The position numbers and the translations under genes are program-made. A stretch of 64,000 nt of DNA from an uncultured Succiniclasticum sp. (GTDB lineage Bacteria > Bacillota > Negativicutes > Acidaminococcales > Acidaminococcaceae). Where the stretch lies: assembly GCA_902801365.1 (NCBI GenBank), contig CADCHY010000005.1, forward strand, positions 29,093 through 93,092, written 5' to 3'. The notes below the pieces were generated by a model, which worked only from the letters and a program-made list of their open reading frames with translations, was not told where the DNA came from and did not search any database. This document shows positions 24,223 through 34,543 of the stretch, one piece after another (positions within the stretch are counted from its first letter, which is position 1; each line of letters starts with the position of its first letter).

Positions 24223-24966
24223 TTATTCATACTCAACCTTGGCTAGGTATAGCCCCTGCGCCGGCGCCGGCGAGTTCTCAAAATCTCCCCGCTTTTGCAT
24301 CAGCTCTTCTGCCATCGTCTGCGGCGGCTTTTTCCCCAGCCCGATCTGCACCATGGACCAGACTAAGTTGCGCACCATGTGATATACAAAGCCGTTGCCT
24401 GCAATATGATAGACCAGCGTACCGTCTGCTTCCGCTTCCCAACAGGATCTGAAAATCGTTTTAACAGGAGATACCTGCGTGCTTCCGGTACTTTGGAAAC
24501 CGCTGAAATCATGCCGGCCGAGAAGCATTGCAGCCGCTTCATTCATTCTATTCATGTCCGGTTTCTCTTTCATCTGCCACACATAGTTGCGTGTAAACGG
24601 ATCCGGCTCCGGCGTGAAGCGGATACGGTATTCGTATTCTTTCCGGCAGGCGTCTTTACGTGCATTAAAACCGGGCTGCGCTTCTTCTGACCGCAGCACC
24701 CGGATATCCTCCGGCAGGATGCTGTTCAGCGCCCGCGGCATATTTACTGTGGGAATCGTTCCCTCTGTAGTAAAGGAAACCACCTGGCAGAGGGCATGTA
24801 CTCCCGCATCTGTCCGACCGCTGCCGGTAACGGTTACGGGTTCGCCGCAAACACGCGCCAGTTTTTCTTCCAGCACCTGTTGTATGGTTGTTTCTTTCGT
24901 CTGCCGCTGGAAACCGGAATAATTGCTTCCATCATAGCAGACAGTAAGTTTAATCGTTCGTTTCAT
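24223..24966 (-). CDS. truA: tRNA pseudouridine(38-40) synthase
   Basis: The 247-residue protein is full-length TruA, which makes pseudouridine at positions 38-40 of the tRNA anticodon arm. GSGRTDAGVHA contains the catalytic Asp, and FVYHMVRNLVWSMVQIGLGK forms the conserved C-terminal core. It is the last gene of the ecfA1-ecfA2-ecfT-truA unit, 93 nt after ecfT, the usual Firmicute position between the ECF genes and rplM. Confidence 0.96.
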   Translation of the reverse strand: MKRTIKLTVCYDGSNYSGFQRQTKETTIQQVLEEKLARVCGEPVTVTGSGRTDAGVHALCQVVSFTTEGTIPTVNMPRALNSILPEDIRVLRSEEAQPGFNARKDACRKEYEYRIRFTPEPDPFTRNYVWQMKEKPDMNRMNEAAAMLLGRHDFSGFQSTGSTQVSPVKTIFRSCWEAEADGTLVYHIAGNGFVYHMVRNLVWSMVQIGLGKKPPQTMAEELMQKRGDFENSPAPAQGLYLAKVEYE

Positions 24967-25059
24967 TCTGGCATCCTGATCATCCGCAAAGAGTGTTGCA
25001 AAACATTCGGGAACTATCGTTCTTATAATCGCAGGTCAACACACAACAACACAACACTT

Positions 25060-25869
25060 TTAAACCAGTTTTGGTCCCCAGCGCAGAAACGCCAGCAGCC
25101 CGATCATGGCAAAAGCAAACACAAACGCCATCACGTCACCGGAACGGTAGGCCAGCTGATGCATCCGCGTCCGTCCTTCCCCGCCGCGGTAGCAGCGGGC
25201 TTCCATGGCAACGGCCAGGTCATCCGCCCGGCGGAAAGCGCTGATGAACAGCGGTACTAAAATCGGCAGCATGTTTTTTGCCCGGACCAGCAGGTTGCCT
25301 CCGGAAAAATCCGCGCCCCGCGCCGTCTGCGCTTTGATGATGCGGTCCGTTTCTTCCATTAAAGTAGGTATGAAACGCAGCGCGATGGTCATCATCATGG
25401 CCAGTTCGTGAGCCGGTACGCCGATAACACGGAACGGACTCAGCAACGCTTCAATGCCGTCCGTCAGTACGATGGGAGAAGTGGTAAAGGTCAATATGGA
25501 AGAAATCATCAACAGAAGGATCAGGCGCATAGCCATTTGCACGCCCAGCCGTAATCCTTCTTCCGTAACTCTGATAAATTTCCACTGATATAATACGTGT
25601 TCGCCCTGCCCCATGACCACATGCAGTACCAGTGTCAGCACAATGATGAACAGCAGCGGTTTTACGGATTTCAGCACCAGCATGAAAGGCAGACCCGAAA
25701 TCAGTATGATAAACAGCACCATGGCGCAGAGCGCAGCGTAACCGACAGCCGTGTTGGCCAGAAACACAGCTATGATCAGAAGCAGCGTCGAGAGAATTTT
25801 AGTCCGGGGATCAAGGCGGTGAATAAAGCTATTGCCCGGGTAATATTGGCCCAGCGTAATATCCAACAT
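25060..25869 (-). CDS. ecfT: ECF transporter transmembrane subunit EcfT
   Basis: The 269-residue membrane protein is the shared T-component of energy-coupling factor transporters for vitamins and metals. It has about six helices and the EcfT coupling motifs near TARGADF and MEARCYRGG, where Ala-Arg-Gly or Ala-Arg-Cys helices dock onto the two ATPases. Its ATG directly abuts the stop codon of ecfA2. Substrate-binding S-components are not in the window and must be supplied elsewhere. Confidence 0.95.
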   Translation of the reverse strand: MLDITLGQYYPGNSFIHRLDPRTKILSTLLLIIAVFLANTAVGYAALCAMVLFIILISGLPFMLVLKSVKPLLFIIVLTLVLHVVMGQGEHVLYQWKFIRVTEEGLRLGVQMAMRLILLLMISSILTFTTSPIVLTDGIEALLSPFRVIGVPAHELAMMMTIALRFIPTLMEETDRIIKAQTARGADFSGGNLLVRAKNMLPILVPLFISAFRRADDLAVAMEARCYRGGEGRTRMHQLAYRSGDVMAFVFAFAMIGLLAFLRWGPKLV

Positions 25870-26727
25870 CTATTTCAGCCCCTTCCTGCGTTTCACTTCC
25901 GCCAACAGCAGTTTCGCGTCGGTGATCTCATGCGGCAGGCGCAGGCCTTTTGCCCGCAACGCATCTGCCAGCTTATAGACCTCGGGAACGTCCATCCCCA
26001 CCTCCAGCAACCGGTTCTTTTCTTTCAGAAAAATTTCTCCCGGTCTGCCGTCAAGGATAATCTGTCCCTTATTGATCACCAGCAGCCGTTTGGCATATTT
26101 CGCCGCGTCTTCCATGCTGTGGGTCACCATGATGATGGCGATGCCCCGTTTTTTGTACAGTGTCATGATTTCCGCAAAAACTGCCCTGCGGGAACCCGGG
26201 TCCAGTCCGGCCGAGGGCTCGTCCAGAATCAGATAGTCTGGGTTCATGGCCACTACCCCCGCGATAGCGACACGCCGCATCTGTCCGCCGGACAGGGAAA
26301 ATGGCGAGCGCTGGGCGTAGGTTTCAAAATCCAGACCGACAAATTTCATGGCTTCTTTGACGCGGGCATCTGTTTCGTCATTGTTCAGTCCCAGATTCCG
26401 GGGACCAAAAGCAATGTCTTCGTACACGGTTTCCGCAAACAGCTGATGCTCCGGATATTGGAACACCATGCCGATGCGCCCCCGCGCCTGCTTTGCTTCC
26501 TTCGTTTTGCCGGACAGGTCAGTGCCGTCCAACGATGCCGTCCCTTTTGAGGGACGAAGCAGGCCATTCAAATTTTGTACCAATGTGGATTTGCCGCTGC
26601 CGGTGTGCCCGATGACTGCCACAAATTCACCTTTATTAATTTCCAGGGAAACATCCTTCAGCGCTTCCTTTTCATAAGGCGTCCCCGGCATATATACATA
26701 AGAAACATGTTCCAGTTTAATTGACAC
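25870..26727 (-). CDS. ecfA2: ECF transporter ATPase EcfA2
   Basis: The 285-residue ABC ATPase has Walker A GHTGSGKS, the Q-loop, signature LSGGQMRR and Walker B YLILDEP, followed by the C-terminal extension of EcfA proteins. It pairs with EcfA1 to power EcfT. It uses a GTG start at 26727. The order ecfA1-ecfA2-ecfT is the standard Firmicute arrangement downstream of rplQ. Confidence 0.95.
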   Translation of the reverse strand: MSIKLEHVSYVYMPGTPYEKEALKDVSLEINKGEFVAVIGHTGSGKSTLVQNLNGLLRPSKGTASLDGTDLSGKTKEAKQARGRIGMVFQYPEHQLFAETVYEDIAFGPRNLGLNNDETDARVKEAMKFVGLDFETYAQRSPFSLSGGQMRRVAIAGVVAMNPDYLILDEPSAGLDPGSRRAVFAEIMTLYKKRGIAIIMVTHSMEDAAKYAKRLLVINKGQIILDGRPGEIFLKEKNRLLEVGMDVPEVYKLADALRAKGLRLPHEITDAKLLLAEVKRRKGLK

Positions 26728-26831
26728 GTTAATCGTTCCTTACTGCCAACCTGTATTGTACATTCAACTTCGGCCACTTGCCTTCATTATATAAACAAAT
26801 CGTTATCCAATAATGCGTTAATCACTTAATT

Positions 26832-27662
26832 TCACGCAAGAGCCGCCGCCAGCTCTTCGTTGGTGATGATACCGGGGGGCAGCTTCGCCCCGCTTTTGCG
26901 AAGTTCAAAAGCAACTTTTGCGGCCAGGGGAGCTTCCAGCCCCAGTTTTTCCAATTCATCCACCCGTGAGAACACTTCTTTTGGTGTTCCCTGGAATTCA
27001 ATCTTTCCTTTACTCATCACGATGACACGGTCGGCCAGCAAAGCCTCTGTCATAAAATGCGTAATATAAACTACAGTGATATGCTGTTCCCTGTTCAGTT
27101 TCTTCATCGTATTAAGTATTTCTTTCCGGCCTTTCGGGTCAAGCATAGCCGTAGGTTCGTCCAAAACAATGCATTTAGAACCCAGCGCCAGCGTTCCGGC
27201 GATGGCTACCCGCTGCTTCTGTCCGCCCGACAAAAGGTGCGGAGCGTGTTCACGGTAATCCAGCATATCCACCGCCCGCAAAGCGTCTTCCACTCTTTTC
27301 TTCAGTTCCTCCGTGGGCACACCGATATTTTCCGGTCCGAAAGCCACATCTTCTTCCACAATAGCCGCCACAATCTGGTTGTCCGGATTCTGGAACACCA
27401 TCCCCGTGTCCTGACGGATCCGCCACAAATTATTTTCATCCAGCGTATCCAGCCCATGGACTTTTACACTGCCCTCCGTAGGAAGAAGCAATGCGTTGAA
27501 ATGACGGGCCAGCGTGCTTTTTCCGCTTCCGTTGGCGCCGATGACCGCCACAAACTCTCCCGGCTGGATCTGCATCCCAATCCCGTCCAGCGCCGTGACC
27601 TGGTTGTTGTCAGCGTCTATATAAACATGTTTAAGCCCCTGGGTTTCAATTACCGGCTCCAT
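26832..27662 (-). CDS. ecfA1: ECF transporter ATPase EcfA1
   Basis: The 276-residue ABC ATPase carries Walker A GANGSGKS, signature LSGGQKQR and Walker B CIVLDEP. It is the first gene of the ECF unit, driven by its own promoter (27716-27744). The ATG at 27662 is chosen because GGGGGG lies six bases upstream; an upstream start twelve codons earlier would fall inside that region. A 104-nt gap without notable features separates it from ecfA2. Confidence 0.94.
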   Translation of the reverse strand: MEPVIETQGLKHVYIDADNNQVTALDGIGMQIQPGEFVAVIGANGSGKSTLARHFNALLLPTEGSVKVHGLDTLDENNLWRIRQDTGMVFQNPDNQIVAAIVEEDVAFGPENIGVPTEELKKRVEDALRAVDMLDYREHAPHLLSGGQKQRVAIAGTLALGSKCIVLDEPTAMLDPKGRKEILNTMKKLNREQHITVVYITHFMTEALLADRVIVMSKGKIEFQGTPKEVFSRVDELEKLGLEAPLAAKVAFELRKSGAKLPPGIITNEELAAALA

Positions 27663-27692
27663 AGTTCCCCCCTGAAGGTCAAATTGCAAACC

Positions 27693-27709
27693 GTTCATTC
27701 AAAATGAAC
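27693..27709. promoter_or_regulatory. Palindrome at the ecfA1 transcription start, possible operator
   Basis: GTTCATT (27693-27699) and AATGAAC (27703-27709) form a perfect 7-bp inverted repeat directly downstream of the -10 box. It could be a repressor site or a small hairpin at the mRNA 5' end. Confidence 0.35.
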
Positions 27710-27715
27710 ATTTAT

Positions 27716-27744
27716 ATTATATCTTTACTCCCTATAACCGTCAA
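27716..27744 (-). promoter_or_regulatory. Promoter of the ecfA1-ecfA2-ecfT-truA unit
   Basis: On the minus strand TTGACG (27739-27744), a 17-nt spacer and TATAAT (27716-27721). Confidence 0.75.
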
Positions 27745-27778
27745 CCCATTTGTAAAAAGAGTTAACAATTTCCTTTAT

Positions 27779-27815
27779 AAAAAAACTGCTTACCTTGTTT
27801 AAGATAAGCAGTTTT
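27779..27815 (-). terminator. Terminator after rplQ, end of the S10-spc-alpha cluster
   Basis: On the minus strand AAAACTGCTTA (27805-27815) pairs with TAAGCAGTTTTT (27781-27792) and runs into a T-rich tail. Confidence 0.85.
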
Positions 27816-27839
27816 CTATTGAATTATATCTTCCGAATC

Positions 27840-28178
27840 TTACAGAAGTTCAATAATCGCCATTTCGGCTGCGTCGCCGCGACGAGGACCAACCCGGTAG
27901 ATACGGGTGAAGCCGCCCTGTCTTTCCTTGTATTTCGGAGCCAGTTCGTCAAACAGTTTTCTGGTAGCGGTTTCGTCTACCAAAGTGGCCAGCACCTGAC
28001 GGCGTGCATGTAAGTCACCAACTTTAGCCAGGGTAATCAGCTTTGCCACATTCTTGCTGGTCTCTTTTGCTTTTGTGATGGTGGTCTCAATTCTGCCATT
28101 CATGATTAAGGCGCTGGACAGACTGCGGAACAGAGCTTTACGGTTACCGGACGCGCGGTTTAATTTTCTGTATGCCAT
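27840..28178 (-). CDS. rplQ: 50S ribosomal protein L17 (bL17)
   Basis: The 112-residue protein is the short, Firmicute-size L17. [19 protein letters not shown] opens it and [19 protein letters not shown] residues close it. It is the last gene of the alpha unit, 15 nt after rpoA, and is followed by a terminator. Confidence 0.97.
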   Translation of the reverse strand: MAYRKLNRASGNRKALFRSLSSALIMNGRIETTITKAKETSKNVAKLITLAKVGDLHARRQVLATLVDETATRKLFDELAPKYKERQGGFTRIYRVGPRRGDAAEMAIIELL

Positions 28179-28193
28179 TTTCCGTCCCCCTTA

Positions 28194-29180
28194 TTATTCT
28201 TGATCGTCCTTACGCAAGGACAGTTGTAAATCAACTAACTTTTTAATAATTTCTTCTAAAGACTTGGTACCCAGATTACGGACCTTTTTCAAATCGTCTT
28301 CCGACTTGTTGATCAGGTCGCCTACCGTATTGATACCGGCACGGCGCAGGCAGTTGTTACTGCGGACTGACAAATCCATTTCTTCAATCGACATGGACAG
28401 TTTCGGATCCGGTTGTGCAACCTCTGCCTCATTGACTGCCGGTTCTGCAACAGGAACAGCTTTCTGTTCAACAACAGTACCGTTCTGGAAGAGATTGAGA
28501 TAATCAATCAAAATCCCTGACGCGCGGCTGATGGCATCTTCCGGATTAATGCTGCCATCGGTCCATACTTCCAGAGTCAGTTTGTCATAATCTGTCACGT
28601 TGCCTACACGGGTATCGGTTACGCCGAATTTGACGCGGGTGATCGGGGAATAGATGCTGTCAACGGGAATCCAGCCGATTCCCATATCATCTCTCTTATT
28701 CTTATCACCGGGAACATAGCCTCTGCCAAAATCGACATAAATATCAATTTTCAGGCTGGCATCTTTATCCAGCGTCGCAATATGCAGTTCGGGATTCAGG
28801 ATTTCAACATCGCTGTCGGGTTCAATATCTGCAGCCGTAACTTCCTGCTCGCCTGCAACATTGATGTGAAGAACTTTCATCTCATTCTCAGGAGAATGCA
28901 GCTTCATGCACAGCCCTTTAATATTCAGGATGATATCCGCAACGTCTTCCCGGATACCGGGAATGGTTGTAAACTCGTGCAGAACCTTGGTCCCTTCACC
29001 ATATTCGATCATAACACCGATTACTGCCGCCCCTTTCAGGGAAGACAACAGAACCCGGCGCAAGCTGTTTCCTAACGTAATGCCGTAGCCACGTTCCAAC
29101 GGTTCCCAGACAAACTTGCCATAGCGTCTGTCCTCAGAAACCTCAGATGTAACCAATTTCGGGTCAATAATATCAATCAT
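28194..29180 (-). CDS. rpoA: DNA-directed RNA polymerase subunit alpha
   Basis: The 328-residue protein has the N-terminal assembly domain ([20 protein letters not shown], residues about 30-50), a linker, and the C-terminal domain (about 255-328) with [20 protein letters not shown] that binds UP elements and regulators. The linker is somewhat acidic and Val/Glu-rich. ATG at 29180 follows AGGAGG; the upstream in-frame start fourteen codons earlier is rejected. It lies between rpsD and rplQ as usual. Confidence 0.97.
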   Translation of the reverse strand: MIDIIDPKLVTSEVSEDRRYGKFVWEPLERGYGITLGNSLRRVLLSSLKGAAVIGVMIEYGEGTKVLHEFTTIPGIREDVADIILNIKGLCMKLHSPENEMKVLHINVAGEQEVTAADIEPDSDVEILNPELHIATLDKDASLKIDIYVDFGRGYVPGDKNKRDDMGIGWIPVDSIYSPITRVKFGVTDTRVGNVTDYDKLTLEVWTDGSINPEDAISRASGILIDYLNLFQNGTVVEQKAVPVAEPAVNEAEVAQPDPKLSMSIEEMDLSVRSNNCLRRAGINTVGDLINKSEDDLKKVRNLGTKSLEEIIKKLVDLQLSLRKDDQE

Positions 29181-29249
29181 GCGGAAAGCCTCCTTCTCTT
29201 GCGTATTACCACAATACGCCAACTGGTTGGTGGCAAAAGATGCTCATCA

Positions 29250-29843
29250 TTACTTGGAGTACAGTTCGACGATGGACTGTTCCACTACCGGAACATCAAT
29301 TTCCTCACGAGTCGGGAAACGGTCAACTTTTGCGCATAATGCTTCAGCATTCACAACAAGCCATGCCGGAGCGGTAACAGCGGCCAGCTTTTCGTTCATG
29401 CCTTTAAAATAAGCCTTGCTGCGGCTGTTCTCGATTACAGAGATTTCATTGCCTGCTTTAATCAGCGCAGAAGGAATATCAACCCGTTTTCCATTTACGG
29501 CAATATGGCCGTGGGTAACAAGCTGACGGGCCTGACGGCGGGTAGTAGCCAGTCCCATGCGGTATACTACGTTGTCCAGCCTTCTTTCCAGCAGTAACAA
29601 CAGGTTTTCACCGGTGATGCCGGGCATTTTTTTCGCTTTTTCGTAATACAGGCGGAACTGTTTTTCCAGTACGCCGTAAATGAATTTAGCTTTCTGTTTT
29701 TCTTTTAACTGGGCGCCATATTCGCTCACTTTACGGTTCGCATGATGCGGCTGACGGAAAGAACTTTTGGCCAGGCCGACAACAGCGGGTTCCAGACCCA
29801 GCGAACGGCAGCGTTTCAGAGCAGGTACTCTATCAATTGCCAT
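29250..29843 (-). CDS. rpsD: 30S ribosomal protein S4 (uS4)
   Basis: The 197-residue protein is full-length S4 with the S4 RNA-binding motif ([20 protein letters not shown]). It nucleates small subunit assembly on 16S rRNA. There is no N-terminal zinc cluster of the C+ type. It lies in the alpha unit after rpsK. Confidence 0.97.
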   Translation of the reverse strand: MAIDRVPALKRCRSLGLEPAVVGLAKSSFRQPHHANRKVSEYGAQLKEKQKAKFIYGVLEKQFRLYYEKAKKMPGITGENLLLLLERRLDNVVYRMGLATTRRQARQLVTHGHIAVNGKRVDIPSALIKAGNEISVIENSRSKAYFKGMNEKLAAVTAPAWLVVNAEALCAKVDRFPTREEIDVPVVEQSIVELYSK

Positions 29844-29868
29844 CTGTGTTTTACACCTCCTGCAGTAA

Positions 29869-30261
29869 TTATACTCTACGACGTTTCGGCGGGCGGCAGC
29901 CGTTATGCGGAATCGGAGTTACGTCTTTAATGGAGTTAACTTCGAGACCGGTAGCCTGTAAAGCGCGGATTGCAGCTTCACGGCCGGCGCCGGGGCCTTT
30001 AACATATACTTCAACGGTCTTCATGCCATGTTCCATTGCGGCTTTGGTAGCGGTTTCAGCTGCCATCTGTGCCGCAAAGGGCGTGCTCTTGCGACTGCCG
30101 CGGAAGCCCATCTCGCCGGCAGAAGCCCAGCTGATTACGTTGCCGTTCAGATCAGTAATCGTAACCAGCGTGTTGTTAAAAGTGGATTTAATATGCGCAG
30201 CGCCGGCAACGACGTTTTTGCTTACTTTCTTTTTGTTGCGAACTACTTTTTTTCCTGCCAC
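29869..30261 (-). CDS. rpsK: 30S ribosomal protein S11 (uS11)
   Basis: The 130-residue protein is full-length S11, with [19 protein letters not shown] and the C-terminal [18 protein letters not shown]. It sits on the 30S platform. It follows rpsM by 24 nt. Confidence 0.98.
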   Translation of the reverse strand: MAGKKVVRNKKKVSKNVVAGAAHIKSTFNNTLVTITDLNGNVISWASAGEMGFRGSRKSTPFAAQMAAETATKAAMEHGMKTVEVYVKGPGAGREAAIRALQATGLEVNSIKDVTPIPHNGCRPPKRRRV

Positions 30262-30285
30262 TTCTTATTTACCCTCCTCTACTGA

Positions 30286-30648
30286 TTACTTTTTACCCTG
30301 ACCCTTTTTGGGACCCTTGCGGGTACGGGCGTTGTTTTTGGTGTTCTGGCCGCGAACAGGCAGACCAGCGCGATGTCTTCTGCCACGGTAGCTGCCAATT
30401 TCTACCAGACGTTTGATGTTGAGGGATTCCTCACGACGGAGGTCGCCTTCAACCTTGTAATCTCTGTCCACAACTTCACGAATTTTAGCAACTTCGCTTT
30501 CGGTCAGATCGCGGACACGGGTATCGGGGTTGATACCGGTCTTTGCCAGGATCTCACGGGATAAGGTAAGACCGATACCGAAAATATAGGGCAATGCGTA
30601 TTCTACACGCTTATCATTCGGTAAATCGACACCAGCAATACGTGCCAT
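30286..30648 (-). CDS. rpsM: 30S ribosomal protein S13 (uS13)
   Basis: The 120-residue protein is full-length S13 (start [20 protein letters not shown], tail [15 protein letters not shown]), a 30S head protein contacting tRNA and the B1 bridges. It follows rpmJ. Confidence 0.98.
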   Translation of the reverse strand: MARIAGVDLPNDKRVEYALPYIFGIGLTLSREILAKTGINPDTRVRDLTESEVAKIREVVDRDYKVEGDLRREESLNIKRLVEIGSYRGRRHRAGLPVRGQNTKNNARTRKGPKKGQGKK

Positions 30649-30665
30649 TCAAGTGTACCTCCTTC

Positions 30666-30779
30666 TTAACCTTGTCTTTGTTTATGTTTCGGATTTTCGC
30701 AAATAACCATAACGCGGCCTTTGCGTTTGATAATTTTGCATTTTTCGCAAATACGTTTTACAGACGGTCTGACTTTCAT
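30666..30779 (-). CDS. rpmJ: 50S ribosomal protein L36 (bL36), zinc type
   Basis: This 37-residue protein reads [20 protein letters not shown] and ends PKHKQRQG. It keeps the Cys11-x2-Cys14-x12-Cys27-x4-His32 zinc ligands of the C+ form. It lies in the fixed infA-rpmJ-rpsM order and has AGGAGG-like GAGG upstream. It is shorter than most gene-calling cut-offs. Confidence 0.96.
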   Translation of the reverse strand: MKVRPSVKRICEKCKIIKRKGRVMVICENPKHKQRQG

Positions 30780-30807
30780 TTTTAACCTCCTCAGTGTCTG
30801 TGCCGGT

Positions 30808-31026
30808 TTATTTATACCGGTAGGTAATTCTTCCACGGTTCAAATCATAAGGTGTCAGTTCCACTGTCACTCTGTCGCCGGGCAAAATCTTAATGAAGTT
30901 CATGCGGATCTTGCCTGAAATATGCGCCAGTATCTCATGATTATTCTGTAATTTTACCTTGAACATAGCGTTGGGAAGCGATTCCAAAATCGTGCCTTCC
31001 ACTTCGATTACATCCTGCTTTGACAC
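30808..31026 (-). CDS. infA: Translation initiation factor IF-1
   Basis: The 72-residue protein is a single S1/OB-fold domain, start [13 protein letters not shown], that blocks the ribosomal A-site during initiation. It uses a GTG start at 31026, nine bases after GGAGG. In many Firmicutes map lies between adk and infA; here only six bases separate them and map is absent. Confidence 0.97.
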   Translation of the reverse strand: MSKQDVIEVEGTILESLPNAMFKVKLQNNHEILAHISGKIRMNFIKILPGDRVTVELTPYDLNRGRITYRYK

Positions 31027-31032
31027 AGATCC

Positions 31033-31689
31033 TTACCTCCCTGCCCGCTTTTCAAGGCTTGCCTTTACATCGGCATAAACTTTGTCGATAGCCTGCGTTC
31101 CGTCAATTTCCAGATAAACGCCCTGCTTCTTATAGTATTCTATCAGTGGCTCTGTCTGGGAATGATATGCCTTCAGGCGGTTTTTAACAGTCTCTTCTTT
31201 ATCATCGTCACGCTGATAAAGGCTGCCGCTGCACTTATCGCAGACACCATCCACTTTCGTGGGATTGAAGGAAACATGGTAGGTTGCGCCGCAGGCCTTG
31301 CAGATGCGCCGCCCCGTTACACGGGCTACCAGTTCGCCATCCGGTACGACAATATTTACTACGCCGGTCAGTTTGATACCCAGATCGCTCAGGATCCCAT
31401 CCAGTGCAACAGCCTGTTCTTCCGTACGGGGAAACCCGTCTAAAATGAAACCTTTTGCACATTCCGGTTTAGACAAACCTTCCCGTACAATTCCGATTGT
31501 TACAACATCGGGTACCAGTCCGCCGGCATCCATGTATCTTTTTGCTTCTTTACCCAGTTCCGTGCCCTGTTTTACAGCAGCCCGGAACATATCCCCGGTA
31601 GAAATATGGGGAATTTTATACGAATCGACAAGCTTTTCAGCCTGAGTACCTTTTCCGGCACCAGGAGGTCCCATTAAAAGAATGTACAT
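31033..31689 (-). CDS. adk: Adenylate kinase, zinc-LID type
   Basis: The 218-residue long-form adenylate kinase balances ATP, ADP and [14 protein letters not shown] is the P-loop and [13 protein letters not shown] the NMP-binding region. The LID carries CKACG and CDKCSG, four cysteines that bind a structural zinc as in many Gram-positive enzymes. It lies between secY and infA. Confidence 0.97.
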   Translation of the reverse strand: MYILLMGPPGAGKGTQAEKLVDSYKIPHISTGDMFRAAVKQGTELGKEAKRYMDAGGLVPDVVTIGIVREGLSKPECAKGFILDGFPRTEEQAVALDGILSDLGIKLTGVVNIVVPDGELVARVTGRRICKACGATYHVSFNPTKVDGVCDKCSGSLYQRDDDKEETVKNRLKAYHSQTEPLIEYYKKQGVYLEIDGTQAIDKVYADVKASLEKRAGR

Positions 31690-31704
31690 CTGTTCATCCT
31701 CCTT

Positions 31705-32961
31705 TTACTTCATAAAGCCCTGGTAATGACGTACCAAAGCCAGCGACTCAATCTGTTTCATTGTATCCAATGCGACACCGACGACGATCAAAAGGGATGT
31801 GCCGCCGATGTAAATACCCTCGATACCGGTCAGGTACACGATGATATGCGGCATCATGGCTATCAGGGCCAGGAATATGGCGCCGGACAGGGTGATGCGA
31901 GTCATAACATTGTCCAGATAATCGGTAGTCGGTTTACCGGGCCGCAGCCCGGGGATAAACCCGCCCATCTTCTTGATATTTTCGCTCATATTCTTGATAT
32001 CCAGCGTTACCGCGGTATAGAAGAACGTGAAGAATATGATCAGGATGATATACAATGCAGTTTGCAGCGGCGTGCCCCAAGCAAAATACCCTGCAATTTT
32101 CTGTACACAGGGTACTTTCACAAACTGGCCGATCGTAGCCGGAAGCATCAGGAGAGACGACGCGAAGATAATGGGGATTACGCCTGCCTGGTTTACCTTT
32201 AAAGGAATATAACTGCTGTGACCGCCATACATCTTACGGCCCACGATACGTTTCGAATACTGCACAGGGATCTTACGGACGCCCTGGGAGATCGCAACAA
32301 CGAAAACGACCATGGCCAGCGCAATGAGCAGGAACAGGATAACATTCAGGATGTTGATCGTGCCCACGTTCAGATATTTCGCCAGTGTGGAAATTCCATC
32401 CGGAAGACGGGATACGATACCCGCAAAGATGATCAGCGAGATGCCGTTGCCAATCCCTTTTTGTGTAATCTCTTCACCGATCCACATCAGCAGGCAGGTG
32501 CCCGCCGTTAAGGAAACGACAATCATTAGTACAGAGAATACGTTGGGATTGTTGATGGCAGACCGCAGGCCGAAAGCCATGCCGAAACCCTGGACAGCAG
32601 CAAGGACCACTGTAAGGTAACGGGTTACCTTATTGATCTTCTTGTAACCTTCCTGCCCTTCCTTGGACCATTCTTCCAGTGTGGGAATGACCACTTTCAA
32701 CAGCTGCAAAATAATGGACGCGTTGATGTACGGGGTAATACTCATTGCAAAAATGGAGAACTTGCTGAGCGCGCCGCCGGAGAATAAATCCAGCAGGCCA
32801 AACAGGTTTCCATTGTTAAATAACTGCTCAATCATCGCGGCATTGACTCCGGGGACCGGGATATGGGTTCCCAGACGGAACACCGCGAACATCACCAGGG
32901 TGAAGAGAACTCTCCGCCTCAGTTCAGGGACCCGAAGAACATTAGCCAAAGCAGCTAACAT
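31705..32961 (-). CDS. secY: Preprotein translocase subunit SecY
   Basis: The 418-residue membrane protein has ten helices and forms the Sec channel with SecE (58470-58694). Landmarks are RLGTHIPVPGVN near the start, FSGGALSKFSIFAMSITPYI and the late GIEGIYIGGTSLLIVVGVALD. Two bases separate it from the end of rplO, indicating tight coupling. Confidence 0.97.
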   Translation of the reverse strand: MLAALANVLRVPELRRRVLFTLVMFAVFRLGTHIPVPGVNAAMIEQLFNNGNLFGLLDLFSGGALSKFSIFAMSITPYINASIILQLLKVVIPTLEEWSKEGQEGYKKINKVTRYLTVVLAAVQGFGMAFGLRSAINNPNVFSVLMIVVSLTAGTCLLMWIGEEITQKGIGNGISLIIFAGIVSRLPDGISTLAKYLNVGTINILNVILFLLIALAMVVFVVAISQGVRKIPVQYSKRIVGRKMYGGHSSYIPLKVNQAGVIPIIFASSLLMLPATIGQFVKVPCVQKIAGYFAWGTPLQTALYIILIIFFTFFYTAVTLDIKNMSENIKKMGGFIPGLRPGKPTTDYLDNVMTRITLSGAIFLALIAMMPHIIVYLTGIEGIYIGGTSLLIVVGVALDTMKQIESLALVRHYQGFMK

Positions 32962-32963
32962 TA

Positions 32964-33404
32964 TCAGATCACCTCTACTTTTCCGCCGGCAGCTGTAATC
33001 TTCTCTTCAGCAGTCTTGCTGAAGCCGTTTGCCTGTACCGTCAGTTTTTTAGTCAGCTCGCCGCCGCCTAAAATACGCAGCCCGTCGCGAATATTCTTGA
33101 TCAGACCACATTCGATCAGCATTACAGGTTCTACTACAGTACCGTCTTCAAAGCAGTTTAAAGTACCTACGTTAACTTCTACATATTGTTTGCCGAACTT
33201 GTTATAGAAGCCGCGTTTCGGAAGACGCAGATATAACGGTCTCTGGCCGCCTTCAAATCCCGGGCGTTTTACACCGCCGGAACGGGACTTCTGACCTTTC
33301 TGGCCTTTACCGGAGGTCTTACCCAGACCGGAACCCAGACCACGGCCTACACGGACACGGGCTTTATGGGAGCCCGGCGCGGGATGTAATTCATGTAATT
33401 CCAT
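32964..33404 (-). CDS. rplO: 50S ribosomal protein L15 (uL15)
   Basis: The 146-residue protein is full-length L15, with the Gly-rich basic stretch [20 protein letters not shown] that threads into 23S rRNA. It is followed two bases later by secY. Confidence 0.98.
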   Translation of the reverse strand: MELHELHPAPGSHKARVRVGRGLGSGLGKTSGKGQKGQKSRSGGVKRPGFEGGQRPLYLRLPKRGFYNKFGKQYVEVNVGTLNCFEDGTVVEPVMLIECGLIKNIRDGLRILGGGELTKKLTVQANGFSKTAEEKITAAGGKVEVI

Positions 33405-33423
33405 TGTGCTGCACCTCCTTGTA

Positions 33424-33609
33424 TTAAGCTTCTACTTCTTCAACCTTCACCAGATGTTCCACTTTGTGGACCATGCCGCGAATAGTCGGATTATCTTCCT
33501 GCACTACAGAAGTGCCGATTTTTCCTAAACCCAGAGCTCTTACGGTTGCGCGCTGATCTTTCTTATATCCGATCAAGCTGCGGGTCAGCGTGATTTTTAA
33601 CTTTTTCAT
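33424..33609 (-). CDS. rpmD: 50S ribosomal protein L30 (uL30)
   Basis: The 61-residue protein is the bacterial short L30 ([21 protein letters not shown]). It lies between rpsE and rplO. Confidence 0.97.
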   Translation of the reverse strand: MKKLKITLTRSLIGYKKDQRATVRALGLGKIGTSVVQEDNPTIRGMVHKVEHLVKVEEVEA

Positions 33610-33626
33610 CAGGCTTCCTCCTTAGC

Positions 33627-34145
33627 TTAACCTAAAATTTCCTGCGGGGTCTTGCCGCGCAGCGCTGCAACAGAATTCAGGTTTTTCAGGGATTTCAAAC
33701 CTTCCAGTGTTGCGCGTACCATGTTATTGGGGTTATGGGAACCCTGGCATTTCGTCAGGATGTCATGGATACCAGCCAGTTCCAATACGGCACGTACCGG
33801 GCCGCCGGCAATAACGCCGGTACCTTCGGAAGCCGGACGCAGGAACACACGGCCTGCACCGTACACACCGATAACTTCATGAGGAATGGTATTGCCTTTC
33901 ATGGTTACTGTAATCAGGTTTTTCTTAGCGTCGTCAACGCCTTTCCGGATTGCTTCCGGAACTTCAGCAGCTTTGCCCAGGCCCATGCCTACATGGCCTT
34001 TTCCATCGCCAACCACAACCAGTGCGGCAAAGGTGAAGCGACGGCCGCCTTTAACAACTTTCGCAACGCGATTGATGAATACAACTTTCTCGGTAAAGCC
34101 GTCATCCGGTTTTTCGCGTCTGTCACGCTTATCAAAATTAGCCAA
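33627..34145 (-). CDS. rpsE: 30S ribosomal protein S5 (uS5)
   Basis: The 172-residue protein has the double-stranded RNA-binding N-terminal domain ([19 protein letters not shown]) and the S5 C-terminal domain ([20 protein letters not shown]). It helps set decoding accuracy near the mRNA entrance. Confidence 0.98.
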   Translation of the reverse strand: MANFDKRDRREKPDDGFTEKVVFINRVAKVVKGGRRFTFAALVVVGDGKGHVGMGLGKAAEVPEAIRKGVDDAKKNLITVTMKGNTIPHEVIGVYGAGRVFLRPASEGTGVIAGGPVRAVLELAGIHDILTKCQGSHNPNNMVRATLEGLKSLKNLNSVAALRGKTPQEILG

Positions 34146-34162
34146 GATACTTCCTCCTTCCG

Positions 34163-34522
34163 TTAGAATTGCAGTCCAGCTTCACGAGCTGCTTCTGCTA
34201 ATGCGGCGATACGGCCGTGATACAGGTAGCCGCCGCGGTCAAATACAACTTCTTTTACGCCCTTCGCCATTGCTTTTTCAGCAATCGCTTTGCCAACGGC
34301 TTTGGCAGCTTCCACGTTGCCGCCGTAGTTTTCAAAGGTCTTTTCTACAGTGCTGGCTGCCACGATGGTCTCGCCGGTTTCATCGTTGATGACCTGGGCA
34401 TAGATGTTGCTCAGGGAACGGTATACGTTCAGGCGGGGTCTTTCAGCAGTGCCAACAACATATCTGCGGGAACGAACATGACGTTTCTGACGTTTTTCGT
34501 TCTTGTTCGGTTTGTTAAACAA
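34163..34522 (-). CDS. rplR: 50S ribosomal protein L18 (uL18)
   Basis: The 119-residue protein is full-length L18, a 5S rRNA binder ([20 protein letters not shown]). It lies in the spc unit after rplF. Confidence 0.98.
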   Translation of the reverse strand: MFNKPNKNEKRQKRHVRSRRYVVGTAERPRLNVYRSLSNIYAQVINDETGETIVAASTVEKTFENYGGNVEAAKAVGKAIAEKAMAKGVKEVVFDRGGYLYHGRIAALAEAAREAGLQF

Positions 34523-34543
34523 GAGGTTTCACTCCTTCCTAAA

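Noticed and set aside
31027..31032. Methionine aminopeptidase gene (map) between adk and infA
   Set aside because: Only six bases separate the two genes; map must be elsewhere in the genome.
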